Origin: JAVZLQ01 sp049972525
GTDB taxonomy: Archaea; Thermoproteota; Bathyarchaeia; Bathyarchaeales; Bathycorpusculaceae
Direction of reading: 5' to 3'
DNA length: 64,000 nt
Assembly: GCA_049972525.1 (NCBI GenBank)
Contig: JBMFKI010000001.1
Span: 116,916 to 180,915 of the forward strand
Below the pieces are notes generated by a model that made no database searches, was not told the origin of the DNA, and worked only from the letters and a program-made list of their open reading frames with translations. The position numbers and the translations under genes were made by a program. Of this stretch, positions 26,678 through 35,327 are shown piece by piece (position 1 is the first letter of the stretch; each line of letters opens with the position of its first letter).

Positions 26678-26917
26678 ATGGAGAGTGGTTATGGAAAAAT
26701 GAATATAAAAGGGAAAAGTTTTTTTAGTGGTTTTCTTGTCTTAGGGTTTGCGTTTTTTTTACTTGGTTTCCTAGCAGGAATGCTTGCAATCGCCTTTATT
26801 CCGATTAAATCGGATGTAACGGTTACTCTACTTGTGTTCATATTGTCTTTTCTAACTGGAATCATAACTATAACTTTAGTACTAATCGCGTTAAAGGTGC
26901 AAGGGTTAAGCAGATAA
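26678..26917 (+). CDS. Small two-span membrane protein, unknown
   Basis: About 79 residues with a short charged N-terminus (MNIKGKSFF) and two strongly hydrophobic segments, one around SGFLVLGFAFFLLGFLAGML and one around TVTLLVFILSFLTGIITI, ending KVQGLSR. I do not recognise a family. TATA-like TACTTAAT near 26643 supports transcription from about 26670. It is divergent from the archaeosortase gene and may share its regulation. The tail is not a PGF-type sorting signal. Confidence 0.5.
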   Translation: MESGYGKMNIKGKSFFSGFLVLGFAFFLLGFLAGMLAIAFIPIKSDVTVTLLVFILSFLTGIITITLVLIALKVQGLSR

Positions 26918-27001
26918 CTCCGCTAATGAATTAACGATTGCCTGAGTATTTGTGGTAAATTAAATTAATTCAAGGTTACGGGGAAACGTTTTTTATCTAT
27001 T

Positions 27002-28258
27002 GTGACATTTAAAAACGAGATGAACTTCGAATCTCTTGCTTTTGTAAAAAATTTTTTCCAAGAATACTATCTCAAAAATTACGCTCCGGCAACTTATATA
27101 ACTGAAATGGAGCAACGCGAGTTTGGCTTTATAGCTTTCGACGGACTAATGCAACGACATAGAGGTTTCAATCAAATGCAGGAACTAAAGAATTTTTTGC
27201 AAAATTTCACTCCATCAGATGCTTTTTATTCATGCGCCTACTATGAGAATCCTGAAGCTGAAATGGAGATGAAAGGCTGGTTAGGTGCAGACCTGATTTT
27301 TGATATTGACGCCGACCACATTCCAACATCATGTGACAAAGTCCACGATGAATGGCGGTGTGGCAACTGTGGCTTTGTTGGGAAGGGTGTTACTCCAGAA
27401 AAATGTCCTGTCTGTGGCGGTGAAAAGTTTGATGTGAACACTTGGCCTTGCGAGGATTGTTTGGCTTCTGCGAAGGCTGAAACAGTAAAGCTTCTAGAAA
27501 TGTTGATGGAGGATTTCGGCTTTTCTAAACGTGAAATTCGCACTTTCTTTTCTGGGCATCGAGGCTACCACGTTCATGTTGAGAGCGATGCCGTTAAAAC
27601 GCTTGATGCAATGGAGCGCAAGGAAATTGTGGATTATGTTTCCGCACTGGGTTTAAACATTGAAAGCCATGTTTTAGGAGAAGCACATGCAAAGAAAAGT
27701 GCAGCGTTTCAAACAGGAGTTATTCGCGGATGTGGTTGGCCTAAGCGTCTAATGATGGGCTTGCAGGATTTTATTGCAAATGCCTGTGAAAAGGATTTTT
27801 TGGAAGCTGGACTTGAGAGACGCTTTATTGTAGCGGTCACACGCAATAGAAGCGCTATTCTGAAGAGTCTTCAAGCTGCTGGATCGCTGGGCTACGTGAA
27901 GGGTGTTGGTTCCCAAACATGGGCGAAAATAGTTAGACATGTTGTGAAGCTGAGGGCTGCTAACATTGACACCGTCGTTACAACAGACGTTCATCGTCTA
28001 ATTAGGTTAAGTGACACATTAAACGGTAAAACAGGCTTCAAAAAAGTCGAGTTTCCAGTTTCCGCCATAGACAGTTTTGACCCGTTTAAGATGGCGGTAG
28101 CCTTTAAAGAAGGCTTTGTTAATGTAAAAGTTTATGATGCGCCGAAGTTTAGGTTAGGTGAGGAAACATTTGGACCGTATAAGAACCAGAGGGTTGAGTT
28201 GCCAACTGCCGCTGCTGTTTTGCTTATCTGTAGGAATAGGGCAGAGGTGATAGCGTGA
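27002..28258 (+). CDS. priS: DNA primase catalytic subunit PriS
   Basis: A 418-residue primase. The catalytic acidic pair lies in GADLIFDIDADHIP, the Ser-Gly-His motif in FFSGHRGYHVHV, and the third acidic region near SAIDSFDPFKMAV. Between the first two motifs is a cysteine-rich insertion with CGNCGFVG, KCPVCGG and WPCEDC, giving six cysteines, richer than the single zinc knuckle of most archaeal PriS. Starts GTG 27002 or ATG 27020 are possible. The GINS15 gene begins immediately after its stop, the same pairing known in Sulfolobus. Confidence 0.95.
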   Translation: MTFKNEMNFESLAFVKNFFQEYYLKNYAPATYITEMEQREFGFIAFDGLMQRHRGFNQMQELKNFLQNFTPSDAFYSCAYYENPEAEMEMKGWLGADLIFDIDADHIPTSCDKVHDEWRCGNCGFVGKGVTPEKCPVCGGEKFDVNTWPCEDCLASAKAETVKLLEMLMEDFGFSKREIRTFFSGHRGYHVHVESDAVKTLDAMERKEIVDYVSALGLNIESHVLGEAHAKKSAAFQTGVIRGCGWPKRLMMGLQDFIANACEKDFLEAGLERRFIVAVTRNRSAILKSLQAAGSLGYVKGVGSQTWAKIVRHVVKLRAANIDTVVTTDVHRLIRLSDTLNGKTGFKKVEFPVSAIDSFDPFKMAVAFKEGFVNVKVYDAPKFRLGEETFGPYKNQRVELPTAAAVLLICRNRAEVIA

Positions 28259-28807
28259 ATGTATAGGAGTTTGTATGAGGCTTGGGAGCGGGAAATTAAA
28301 AATCCGGAGCTTCAAAGTATTCCCTCGGATTTTTACAGTATGGTTGCAGATTACTTGCGAAGGATTAAAGAAGAAGGTAGAATGCTTGACAGGAAGACTG
28401 TTAAGGCGGGTCTTCTTAAGCGGGAGTTGATAAACGTAAGAAGAATGGTTAACGAAATTATTATGACGCGTTATCGGAAAATTGTTAAAATCTTGGCAAA
28501 CGGCGAAAAAATTCCATCAGACGCTTTAACAGCTGAAGAAGAGGAAATTTACAGCGGTGTTGTGCCCTTAGCGGATGCCGTTCAAAGCTTCGCCAAAAAC
28601 GTTCTTCGCGGGTTCTTGCCAAAAGCAAATGTTGAAGCGAAACATAGGAGAGCTGTTTTGCGTTTTTTAGCTGATGTTCCAGCGGTAATCGGTTCTGACA
28701 TGAAGCCCTATGGACCATTTAAGGCTGAAGATGTAGCATCTTTGCCTGTGGAAAACGCTAATGTTCTAATTAAGCAGGGGCTAGCTGAAAAAGTTGAACT
28801 TAGTTAG
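28259..28807 (+). CDS. gins15: GINS complex subunit Gins15 (Gins51)
   Basis: A 182-residue GINS protein. The helical A domain is N-terminal (SDFYSMVADYLRRI, LLKRELINVRRMVNEIIMTRYRKIV) and the small beta domain is C-terminal (FLADVPAVIGSDMKPYGPFKAEDVASLP), the order of Sld5/Psf1-type subunits. It joins Gins23 (33283-33855), MCM and GAN/Cdc45 in the replicative helicase. The ATG directly follows the PriS stop TGA. Confidence 0.9.
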   Translation: MYRSLYEAWEREIKNPELQSIPSDFYSMVADYLRRIKEEGRMLDRKTVKAGLLKRELINVRRMVNEIIMTRYRKIVKILANGEKIPSDALTAEEEEIYSGVVPLADAVQSFAKNVLRGFLPKANVEAKHRRAVLRFLADVPAVIGSDMKPYGPFKAEDVASLPVENANVLIKQGLAEKVELS

Positions 28808-28876
28808 GAAGGGTTTGTAGCTAAAAAAGTATAAGAGTAAGTGTGTTTTCTTTATGCAAAGCTGGATGTGGTTTGG

Positions 28877-29152
28877 TTGAATGTTCCGAAGGAAATTAGG
28901 ACTTACTGCCCAAAATGTAAAAGTCATCAACTGCACGCTGTAACGCTGTATAAGGCTGGAAAGCGAAGGGCTCTTGCGAAGGGTGAGCGCCACCACGAAC
29001 GAGAAAAGAAGGGTTATGGTGGACAGAAGTATCCCCTTCAGAGAGAATTTGCAAAGACTACGAAGAAGCAAACTTTAAAGTTGAAGTGTAAGGTCTGTGG
29101 TTACACGAGGCATAAGAAAGGTATGCGACTAAGAAAATTGGCAATTACTTGA
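28877..29152 (+). CDS. rpl44e: 50S ribosomal protein L44e
   Basis: A 91-residue zinc-binding ribosomal protein located near the E site. The zinc ligands are in TYCPKCKSHQLHAVTLYK and LKCKVCGYTRHKKGM, and the GERHHEREKKGYGGQKYP loop is diagnostic. The start is placed at TTG 28877, giving the family N-terminus NVPKEIRTYC. AAAGTATAAG at 28826-28835 is a well-spaced TATA box. Confidence 0.93.
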   Translation: MNVPKEIRTYCPKCKSHQLHAVTLYKAGKRRALAKGERHHEREKKGYGGQKYPLQREFAKTTKKQTLKLKCKVCGYTRHKKGMRLRKLAIT

Positions 29153-29167
29153 TTGAACGGTGAGATT

Positions 29168-29365
29168 ATGAGCGAGTGGGAAAAGCTTATTCCAAAACCG
29201 CGAAGCAGCTTCATCAGAGTTAAGTGCCTCAAATGTGGTAATGAGCAGATAATTTTTAGCCATGCTACGAATAGGATTAACTGCAATGTCTGCGGGACAG
29301 AGCTCGCTGAACCCTCTAGTGGAAAGGCAATAATAAAAGGCGAGATAATTCTAGTTTTTGAATAG
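29168..29365 (+). CDS. rps27e: 30S ribosomal protein S27e
   Basis: A 65-residue zinc ribbon protein of the small subunit. It has FIRVKCLKCGNEQIIFSHAT and INCNVCGTELAEPSSGKA, with all four cysteines. ATG 29168 is preceded by GGTGA at 29159-29163, which decides the start over a TTG at 29153. It is followed by aIF2-alpha, the usual archaeal arrangement. Confidence 0.95.
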   Translation: MSEWEKLIPKPRSSFIRVKCLKCGNEQIIFSHATNRINCNVCGTELAEPSSGKAIIKGEIILVFE

Positions 29366-29383
29366 AAGGGATGAACAAACTCA

Positions 29384-30172
29384 ATGTCTTTTAGAAAGCT
29401 GGAATGGCCGGAGGTTGGAGATTTAGTTATAGCAACAGTTGAATCTGTTACCGATTATGGCGCTTACGTAAAGCTTGATGAATATGATAAGAAGGGTTTA
29501 TTGCACATTTCTGAAATCTCGTCCGCTTGGATTAGGAACATTCGCGATTTTGTTCGTGAAAACCAGAAGGTTGTCCTGAAGGTTTTACGGGTTGACGCTG
29601 AAAAGGGACACATCGACCTTTCCCTACGGAGAGTTACAAAAAGGGAGAAAATTGAGAAGATTATGTCTTGGAAACGGGAACGAAAAGCCGAAAACCTTCT
29701 AAGAAGCGTAGCAGAAAAGGTAGGCTTGTCATTAAACGAAGTTTGTGAGAAAGCTGGAGCGTTAATGGAGAAGGAGTATGGATTGTATGAGAGCTTTGAA
29801 AAAGCTGCGAAGGATGGAGCTGGCTTTCTCGTTAAGCTTGGAGTACCTGAAAAAATCGCTGATGCTATTGCCGAGATTGCGAAGGAAAGAATACCTGTTC
29901 CCATGGTTAAGGTGAAGGGTATAGTTGAGCTTCGCTGCATGAAGCCTAACGGTGTTAGAATCATCAAGGAGGCTTTTTTGGAAGCTAAAAAAGCAGAAAA
30001 GGTTCGCGATGCAAAATTACGGTTTTATGTTGTTGCTGCGCCGAAGTACTGCATTGAGGTTATGGCTGAAAATTATAAGCATGCGGAGAGCACACTTCAA
30101 AGAGTTGCTGAAAATGTTGTTTCAAATGTTACTAAGGCTGGTGGGCAAGGAACATTTAAGAGGGTAAAATAA
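29384..30172 (+). CDS. eif2a: Translation initiation factor aIF2 alpha subunit
   Basis: A 262-residue aIF2-alpha. The N-terminal S1/OB domain has GDLVIATVESVTDYGAYVKL and KGLLHISEISSAWIRNIRDF. A helical middle follows (KIMSWKRERKAENLLRSVAEK), then the C-terminal alpha/beta domain that binds aIF2-gamma. The trimer delivers initiator tRNA. The stop abuts the Nop10 start. Confidence 0.96.
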   Translation: MSFRKLEWPEVGDLVIATVESVTDYGAYVKLDEYDKKGLLHISEISSAWIRNIRDFVRENQKVVLKVLRVDAEKGHIDLSLRRVTKREKIEKIMSWKRERKAENLLRSVAEKVGLSLNEVCEKAGALMEKEYGLYESFEKAAKDGAGFLVKLGVPEKIADAIAEIAKERIPVPMVKVKGIVELRCMKPNGVRIIKEAFLEAKKAEKVRDAKLRFYVVAAPKYCIEVMAENYKHAESTLQRVAENVVSNVTKAGGQGTFKRVK

Positions 30173-30340
30173 ATGGTTTGGCTCTTAAGGAAATGTGAAA
30201 ATTGTGGAGCCTATACTTTAAAAAAGAAAAAATGCCCATATTGCGGCGGAAAGGTTCGTGTACCACATCCACCCAAGTTTTCTCCAGACGACAAATACCT
30301 GAGATATAGAATGATTTTGAAGGAGAGGCATAATCAATGA
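30173..30340 (+). CDS. nop10: H/ACA RNP protein Nop10
   Basis: A 55-residue protein component of H/ACA pseudouridylation RNPs that bridges Cbf5 and L7Ae. The N-terminal zinc ribbon reads RKCENCGAYTLKKKKCPYCG, followed by VRVPHPPKFSPDDKYLRYR, the diagnostic linker and helix. It starts one base after the aIF2-alpha stop and its TGA overlaps the next ATG as ATGA. This gene is too short for usual ORF cut-offs. Confidence 0.95.
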   Translation: MVWLLRKCENCGAYTLKKKKCPYCGGKVRVPHPPKFSPDDKYLRYRMILKERHNQ

Positions 30341-31110
30341 AGGAAACCTTTGTAAAGGAATTTGCGAAAATTGAAACTAAAAGTCCAATCTTAATAGAGG
30401 GTCTGCCTGGTCTCGGGTTAGTTGGTAAGATTGCCACACGTCATCTAATAAAGCAGCTGAAAGCTGAAAGATTTGCGTATCTTTATTCTCCTCATTTTCC
30501 TTATTTTGTGCTTGTCAACAAGAAGGGAAGTGTTCGACTTTTGCGTGGAACATTCTACTTCTGGAAGAACAACAAAGGCGGCAGCGACTTAATTCTTTTT
30601 ACAGGAGACAGCCAAGCACAAACAATCGAAGGGCAATACGAAATTTCTGACACCATTTTAAATTTCGCTAAAAAACACAACGCAAAGATGATTATCACAG
30701 TTGGCGGATACCGCATGGAGGTGCAAGATAAACCCAAAGTAGTCGCCTCCGCCACAGACGCAGAAATCCTGAACAAGGCTCTGCAAGCTGGAGCCGTTAT
30801 AAGCCCAGCTGGAAACCCGATTGTTGGAACCGCAGGCTTGATATTGGGTATGTCACGCTTCAAAAAGATTGCTTCGCTCTGCCTTCTTGGTGAAACGCGA
30901 GGTTACTTGCCTGACCCCAGGGCTGCGAAGAGTGTTTTAGAAGTCTTACAGTCTTTTCTCGGCGTCGATTTAAATTTGGCTGGTTTGGATGAGGAGATTG
31001 CAAAGGCAGAGAAAATGGTTACGCGTTTGCAGAAAATTGAGGAAAAAAGGATTTTACAAGCTGAGGAGACGCGGAAGGAAGAGGATAAGAAGATAACGTA
31101 TATTTCGTAA
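30337..31110 (+). CDS. PAC2-family protein (proteasome assembly chaperone-like), second copy
   Basis: A 257-residue PAC2 protein with ILIEGLPGLGLVGKIATRHLIKQL near the start, ISPAGNPIVGTAGLILGM in the middle and a charged coiled C-terminal helix (EKMVTRLQKIEEKRILQAEE). It differs clearly from the copy at 2228-2974, so the two are ancient paralogues and may correspond to the archaeal PbaA/PbaB pair. Translation is coupled to Nop10 by a 4-base overlap. The order S27e, aIF2-alpha, Nop10, PAC2 is conserved in archaea. Confidence 0.88.
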   Translation: MKETFVKEFAKIETKSPILIEGLPGLGLVGKIATRHLIKQLKAERFAYLYSPHFPYFVLVNKKGSVRLLRGTFYFWKNNKGGSDLILFTGDSQAQTIEGQYEISDTILNFAKKHNAKMIITVGGYRMEVQDKPKVVASATDAEILNKALQAGAVISPAGNPIVGTAGLILGMSRFKKIASLCLLGETRGYLPDPRAAKSVLEVLQSFLGVDLNLAGLDEEIAKAEKMVTRLQKIEEKRILQAEETRKEEDKKITYIS

Positions 31111-31237
31111 GCATGTTAGAAGCTAACTCTTTAATTATTGAGTGGCAATAGGTATTATCTGTTTACGGCAAACGTATACTACAAGCTAACGTTGAGGTGG
31201 CGGCGAACTAGTAGCATTCTCTTTTTCAATTTTTAAA

Positions 31238-33286
31238 CTATGTCTTCTTTAGGTAGCCTTCCCTAGGCTCGTAGATTGTTCCTTCACGTAATAACTGTCC
31301 TATTAGGCGTTCTGCTTCAGCCCTTTGGATCTTATGTTTATTCTCCAACTCCTCTATAAGTGCTTTTTTTTCGACAATTCCTGTTTCTTTTTCCATCTCC
31401 ATCAGTTTTGAGATTATAACGTGCAGCTTGTCCCTCATGCTTTTCGGCTTTCCAGTCATTATCGTGTCTATGTCTATTTTGAAGGATGAAACGTCTATGC
31501 CGACCTCTTCAAGAGATCTTTTCATTATGGCTATTGCGGCTTCAGCATCTTCAGCTAAAACTTCCTTTCTTAGAGCTGCTCTAGCTCTTGCTTCTGCTAT
31601 GCGTACAAGTGATTCAAGCTGGCGAGCGGTGATCGCGACAGGGGAGCCTTCTGATTCGGTTACTGCACGCATTGCCAAATAAAAGTCCTTAAGTCTTTGT
31701 AATGCTTCTTGAGTTAGAACAGGCTTTATTCCTCTAGCGTAGCTTATGTATTTTCGCAGCAGTTCCATCGGTATCGGAGGTTCCGCTGGGCTTGTACTTT
31801 TTCTATGCATTTCTAGGATGTGCTCTGACATTTTGCCGTCTAACTCCTTATCTGGTACGTCCCTCAAAACGAAGATCAAGTCGAACCTGGACAGTATTGT
31901 AACTGGCAAGGAAATGTTTTCAGCTATTGCTCTTTGCGGCACATACCTTCCAAAAGTGGGGTTAGCAGCTGCGAGAATGGCGGTTCTTGCGTTTAACGTT
32001 GCCACAATGCCGCCTTTTGCAACCGAAACAGTGTGCTGCTCCATTGCCTCGTGAATTGCAACCCTATCTTCCGGCCGCATCTTATCCATTTCGTCAATGC
32101 AAGCAATTCCCTTGTCAGCTAAAACCAGAGCTCCAGCCTCAAGGCTCATTCCCCCACCTTTCTCTCGTATAACCGCTGCTGTTAAGCCAGCAGCTGTTGT
32201 GCCACGCCCAGAAGTGTAAAGACCACGCGGCGCAACCCTTGCAACATACTGCAGAAGCTGCGATTTCGCTGTTCCTGGGTCACCGATTAAGAGGGTATTT
32301 ATCTCCCCCCTTATTGTTATGTCTGGTAAACTTTTCGGTACTCCACCAAAAAGGAGATACATTATTGCCTCTTTTATGTGCTCATAACCATAAATTGAAG
32401 GTGCAATCGAGTTTATTATCTTTCTATGTATCCATGGGTCTTTTGCAAGTTCCAAGATTTTTTCCTCCTCTTCAGGCGATGGAAGAGCTATTTCTGGTTC
32501 TTTGCCCAAGACTTCAATGGAGTTAGCGTCCAAATGCAGTCGGAAAGCGCGGAGTTTTCCAACCCTCGGAAGCGAGGGCGCTACAACGCGAACGATGCCT
32601 GCTATTGAAACGTGGTCGCCGGGCCTTGCCACGTCAACGATTTCTGTTCCGACAAGCTTTATTTGAAGTGTTCTTGGAAGCTGACCTGGTGGAAGATCTT
32701 CTGGTCTTTCTTGTACGCGCAGTTCCTGTGAGTCTATGAATGTGGATTCTTCCTGGATGAAGTCAAAGGGTCCTTTTGATCCACATTCAGGGTTTCTGCA
32801 TTTGAATGGTGCTTTTAGAAATTGTCCTGTTTGGTCTTCGAATGATAGTTCTCCGCATCTTCTGCATTTGAATGCTGCTCGCATAACCAGGGGGCGAACT
32901 GGTGTTGAGCGAACCACTATGCCTTCTATCATCACCAGTCTTCCAATGTGGTCCGACCCGAGTTTTCTTAGCGGAGTTGCCTCCAGAAGCCTGACAACTC
33001 TAACTATTGGTGTTTCTCTCTTTTTTGCAAGTCTTTCTGCGTATTCTGGGTCTTCACTTTCAAGTTGTGCGTAGGCTGCATTGTTGGCGTGTCTTAAGTA
33101 TTCATCTGGTTTTTCAAGGAGCTTTTCTGCAAGCTTATTGTCAAAAACTAAAATGTCTTCAAAATCCAACGTTAACGACGTCTTGCCTGAAACTGCTAGT
33201 TGCGCAATTCTCTGTCTATACTTTTCCATTTTAAAGAATTCTTGGAACTGCTCTTGCGGATCAACAGCTTCTAGCTCTTCAGTCAT
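31238..33286 (-). CDS. mcm: Replicative DNA helicase MCM
   Basis: A 682-residue MCM. The N-terminal domain contains a zinc motif (FKCRRCGELSFED, FKCRNPECGSKG) and the OB fold. The AAA+ core has Walker A LLIGDPGTAKSQLLQYVA, Walker B GIACIDEMDKM and arginine finger LSRFDLIFVL. A winged helix is at the C-terminus (IEELENKHKIQRAEAERLIGQ). It unwinds DNA at forks with GINS and GAN. Its start overlaps the end of Gins23 by 4 bases. Confidence 0.97.
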   Translation of the reverse strand: MTEELEAVDPQEQFQEFFKMEKYRQRIAQLAVSGKTSLTLDFEDILVFDNKLAEKLLEKPDEYLRHANNAAYAQLESEDPEYAERLAKKRETPIVRVVRLLEATPLRKLGSDHIGRLVMIEGIVVRSTPVRPLVMRAAFKCRRCGELSFEDQTGQFLKAPFKCRNPECGSKGPFDFIQEESTFIDSQELRVQERPEDLPPGQLPRTLQIKLVGTEIVDVARPGDHVSIAGIVRVVAPSLPRVGKLRAFRLHLDANSIEVLGKEPEIALPSPEEEEKILELAKDPWIHRKIINSIAPSIYGYEHIKEAIMYLLFGGVPKSLPDITIRGEINTLLIGDPGTAKSQLLQYVARVAPRGLYTSGRGTTAAGLTAAVIREKGGGMSLEAGALVLADKGIACIDEMDKMRPEDRVAIHEAMEQHTVSVAKGGIVATLNARTAILAAANPTFGRYVPQRAIAENISLPVTILSRFDLIFVLRDVPDKELDGKMSEHILEMHRKSTSPAEPPIPMELLRKYISYARGIKPVLTQEALQRLKDFYLAMRAVTESEGSPVAITARQLESLVRIAEARARAALRKEVLAEDAEAAIAIMKRSLEEVGIDVSSFKIDIDTIMTGKPKSMRDKLHVIISKLMEMEKETGIVEKKALIEELENKHKIQRAEAERLIGQLLREGTIYEPREGYLKKT

Positions 33287-33855
33287 TCTTCTATACTCTC
33301 CTCATATTCTAATATTTGAGATTTCCACCAGTGAATGAGTTTACGTAATCGATCATAAATGAGTCTTTCCTCATCTGCAAGGTTCTTTAAAAGCTGCTCA
33401 GTTTGTCCAAAATTCGCTGTTGCCAATGAAACAATCTTCTTTAATCTTGCATTAACCATGTCTCGCACAACCTGTTTGCCTTTTTCATATTCCCTTAACT
33501 TATCAGGCGATTTTGCCGACGCTTTCTTTAACTCCGCCAAGTACCTTCTGAGTTTCGGATAGAAGTTTTCTGGCAGCTTTGATATTTGACTTGCAGTTTG
33601 GACTCTTTCTGTCCATTGAATCTTGAAAATTTTTTTTGTGTCTAATCGTTCCTCTTCGCGGAAACGTGCAATTCCTGCCTTTTCTAGTTCTTGCGCAACC
33701 CAAAATTGAACTTCATACTCATTTCCCTCTTCAAACGGTCCAACATCTAATCCCGCAAGCCTTATTTCGGGGCAATTTCTGTTTGCAATTATCCTCACTG
33801 GGTAATGTTCAAATTTAAAGTCTAAAACTTTGATGCTTGAAGTTTTTTCTCGCAT
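33283..33855 (-). CDS. gins23: GINS complex subunit Gins23
   Basis: A 190-residue GINS subunit of the Psf2/Psf3 type, with the small beta domain first (YPVRIIANRNCPEIRLAGLDVGPFEEGNEYEVQFWVAQEL) and the helical domain last. Its coupling to MCM by a 4-base overlap is the arrangement known from Sulfolobus, and supports the assignment more strongly than the weak sequence signature alone. Confidence 0.88.
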   Translation of the reverse strand: MREKTSSIKVLDFKFEHYPVRIIANRNCPEIRLAGLDVGPFEEGNEYEVQFWVAQELEKAGIARFREEERLDTKKIFKIQWTERVQTASQISKLPENFYPKLRRYLAELKKASAKSPDKLREYEKGKQVVRDMVNARLKKIVSLATANFGQTEQLLKNLADEERLIYDRLRKLIHWWKSQILEYEESIEE

Positions 33856-33991
33856 TTCTCCTTTTCTTCCCTCACAGTCTCTTTGAGACAGAAGAATATA
33901 AGAGGAGTAGTTTAAAAATTTAGATTGTAGAGTTGAAGAGGTGTAAAGAAAACGTAAGAAAATTGAGTTTTTGGTTTGACTGTTTCCTTTG

Positions 33992-35242
33992 TTATGGCCA
34001 TAGGCCTAATATCTTTATTGCGTCGCTTACTCTTCTAATGCCAAGCATTAGTGCTGCTGTGCGCATGTCTTCTTTTTCTCTTTCCATCAAGTTGTAAACG
34101 TCGTTGAACGCTTTCACTATGATGTTTTCTAGTTTTCTGTTCACTTCTTCAAGTGTCCAGTGTTCACGCGTTAGGTTCTGAACCCATTCAAAATAGCTTA
34201 CTGTTACTCCGCCAGCGTTTGCCAGTATATCCGGAACAAGGAAAATTCCTTTTTCATGCAATATTTTGTCTGCTTCGGGTGTGGTTGGTCCGTTTGCGCC
34301 TTCTGCTATGATTTTGGCTTTTATTTTATCTGCGTTTGCCTTTGTTATTTGGTTTTCAAGTGCCGCTGGGATGAATATGTCACATTTTGTTTCTAGCAGT
34401 TCCTCGTTTGATATGTTCTTGCATTTTGGATAGTTAACTACTGAACCAGTTTTTAACTTGTGCTCATAAACCTTGCGCGGGTTCAAGCCTTCTGGGCAAT
34501 AGATTCCTCCGGAAGAATCGCTGACGGCAATGACCTTGCATCCTATGTCGTGTGCAATTTTCGCGGCGTTCCACCCGACGTTTCCGTAGCCTTGAACTGC
34601 TACTGTCGCGCCCTTAAACTTTAAGCCTACCTTCTTCGCTGCTTCTCTAGCGCAGATTATTACCCCTCTTGATGTTGCTTCTTCCCTCCCTTCAGAACCA
34701 CCGACACTTATTGGTTTTCCAGTTACACATTCTGGGACGCTGTAGCCTTTAAATTGGCTGTAAGTATCCATTATCCACGCCATTGTTTGTGCGTCGGTGT
34801 AAACGTCTGGCGCTGGCACATCACGGTAAGGCCCAATATAGTCCAGAATTAGGCTCGTGTATCTGCGTGTGAGTCTCTCAAGTTCATTTTTCGACATTGC
34901 CTTCGGGTTGCAGCATATTCCACCTTTTGCGCCGCCGTACGGAATATTTACGACAGCGCATTTCCACGTCATCCACATTGCAAGCGCTGTTACTTCTTCT
35001 AATGTAACGTTTGGGTGGTAGCGGATGCCGCCTTTGAATGGTCCTCTTGCGTCCCAATGTTGAACGCGGCATCCTTTGAATACGCCTACGCTCCCATCGT
35101 CCATTTTAATCGTGATGGAAACAGTAAGTGACCTTTTAGGATACTTCAACATTTCGTGTATTCCTGGGTCAAGTTTCAGTTTTTCAGCGGCTATTTTTAG
35201 CTGTTCGAGTGCCACATCTAGTGCTGTTTGTTGTTCCTTCAT
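33992..35242 (-). CDS. gdhA: Glutamate dehydrogenase, paralogue 1
   Basis: A 416-residue Glu/Leu/Phe/Val dehydrogenase interconverting glutamate and 2-oxoglutarate plus ammonia. The substrate domain has ARGPFKGGIRYHP and PYGGAKGGICCNP with the catalytic lysine, and the conserved DVPAPDVYTDAQTMAWIMD. The NAD(P) domain has VAVQGYGNVGWNAAKIA. ATG 35242 follows AGGTGGA and is preferred over GTG 35251. Two internal stretches (34263-34386 and 34767-34822) are identical at DNA level to the second dehydrogenase gene. Confidence 0.95.
   Translation of the reverse strand: MKEQQTALDVALEQLKIAAEKLKLDPGIHEMLKYPKRSLTVSITIKMDDGSVGVFKGCRVQHWDARGPFKGGIRYHPNVTLEEVTALAMWMTWKCAVVNIPYGGAKGGICCNPKAMSKNELERLTRRYTSLILDYIGPYRDVPAPDVYTDAQTMAWIMDTYSQFKGYSVPECVTGKPISVGGSEGREEATSRGVIICAREAAKKVGLKFKGATVAVQGYGNVGWNAAKIAHDIGCKVIAVSDSSGGIYCPEGLNPRKVYEHKLKTGSVVNYPKCKNISNEELLETKCDIFIPAALENQITKANADKIKAKIIAEGANGPTTPEADKILHEKGIFLVPDILANAGGVTVSYFEWVQNLTREHWTLEEVNRKLENIIVKAFNDVYNLMEREKEDMRTAALMLGIRRVSDAIKILGLWP
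34263..34386 (-). repeat. 124-bp inverted duplicate shared with second GDH gene (arm 1)
   Basis: Reading the minus strand, these 124 bases are identical, base for base and including synonymous positions, to 39316-39439 in the other dehydrogenase gene. Identity stops abruptly at both ends. They encode the conserved segment starting CDIFIPAALENQ. Confidence 0.97.
34767..34822 (-). repeat. 56-bp inverted duplicate shared with second GDH gene (arm 1)
   Basis: Minus-strand reading is identical over 56 bases to 38880-38935. It encodes DVPAPDVYTDAQTMAWIMD. The surrounding codons differ, including at synonymous sites. Confidence 0.95.
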
Positions 35243-35327
35243 ATACTCCACCTTTACAATGTTTATTCATGTTAGCTTTAAAACTTGTGTAATTTGGAGG
35301 TTAAAAAAGGGAGGGGATAATATTTGG

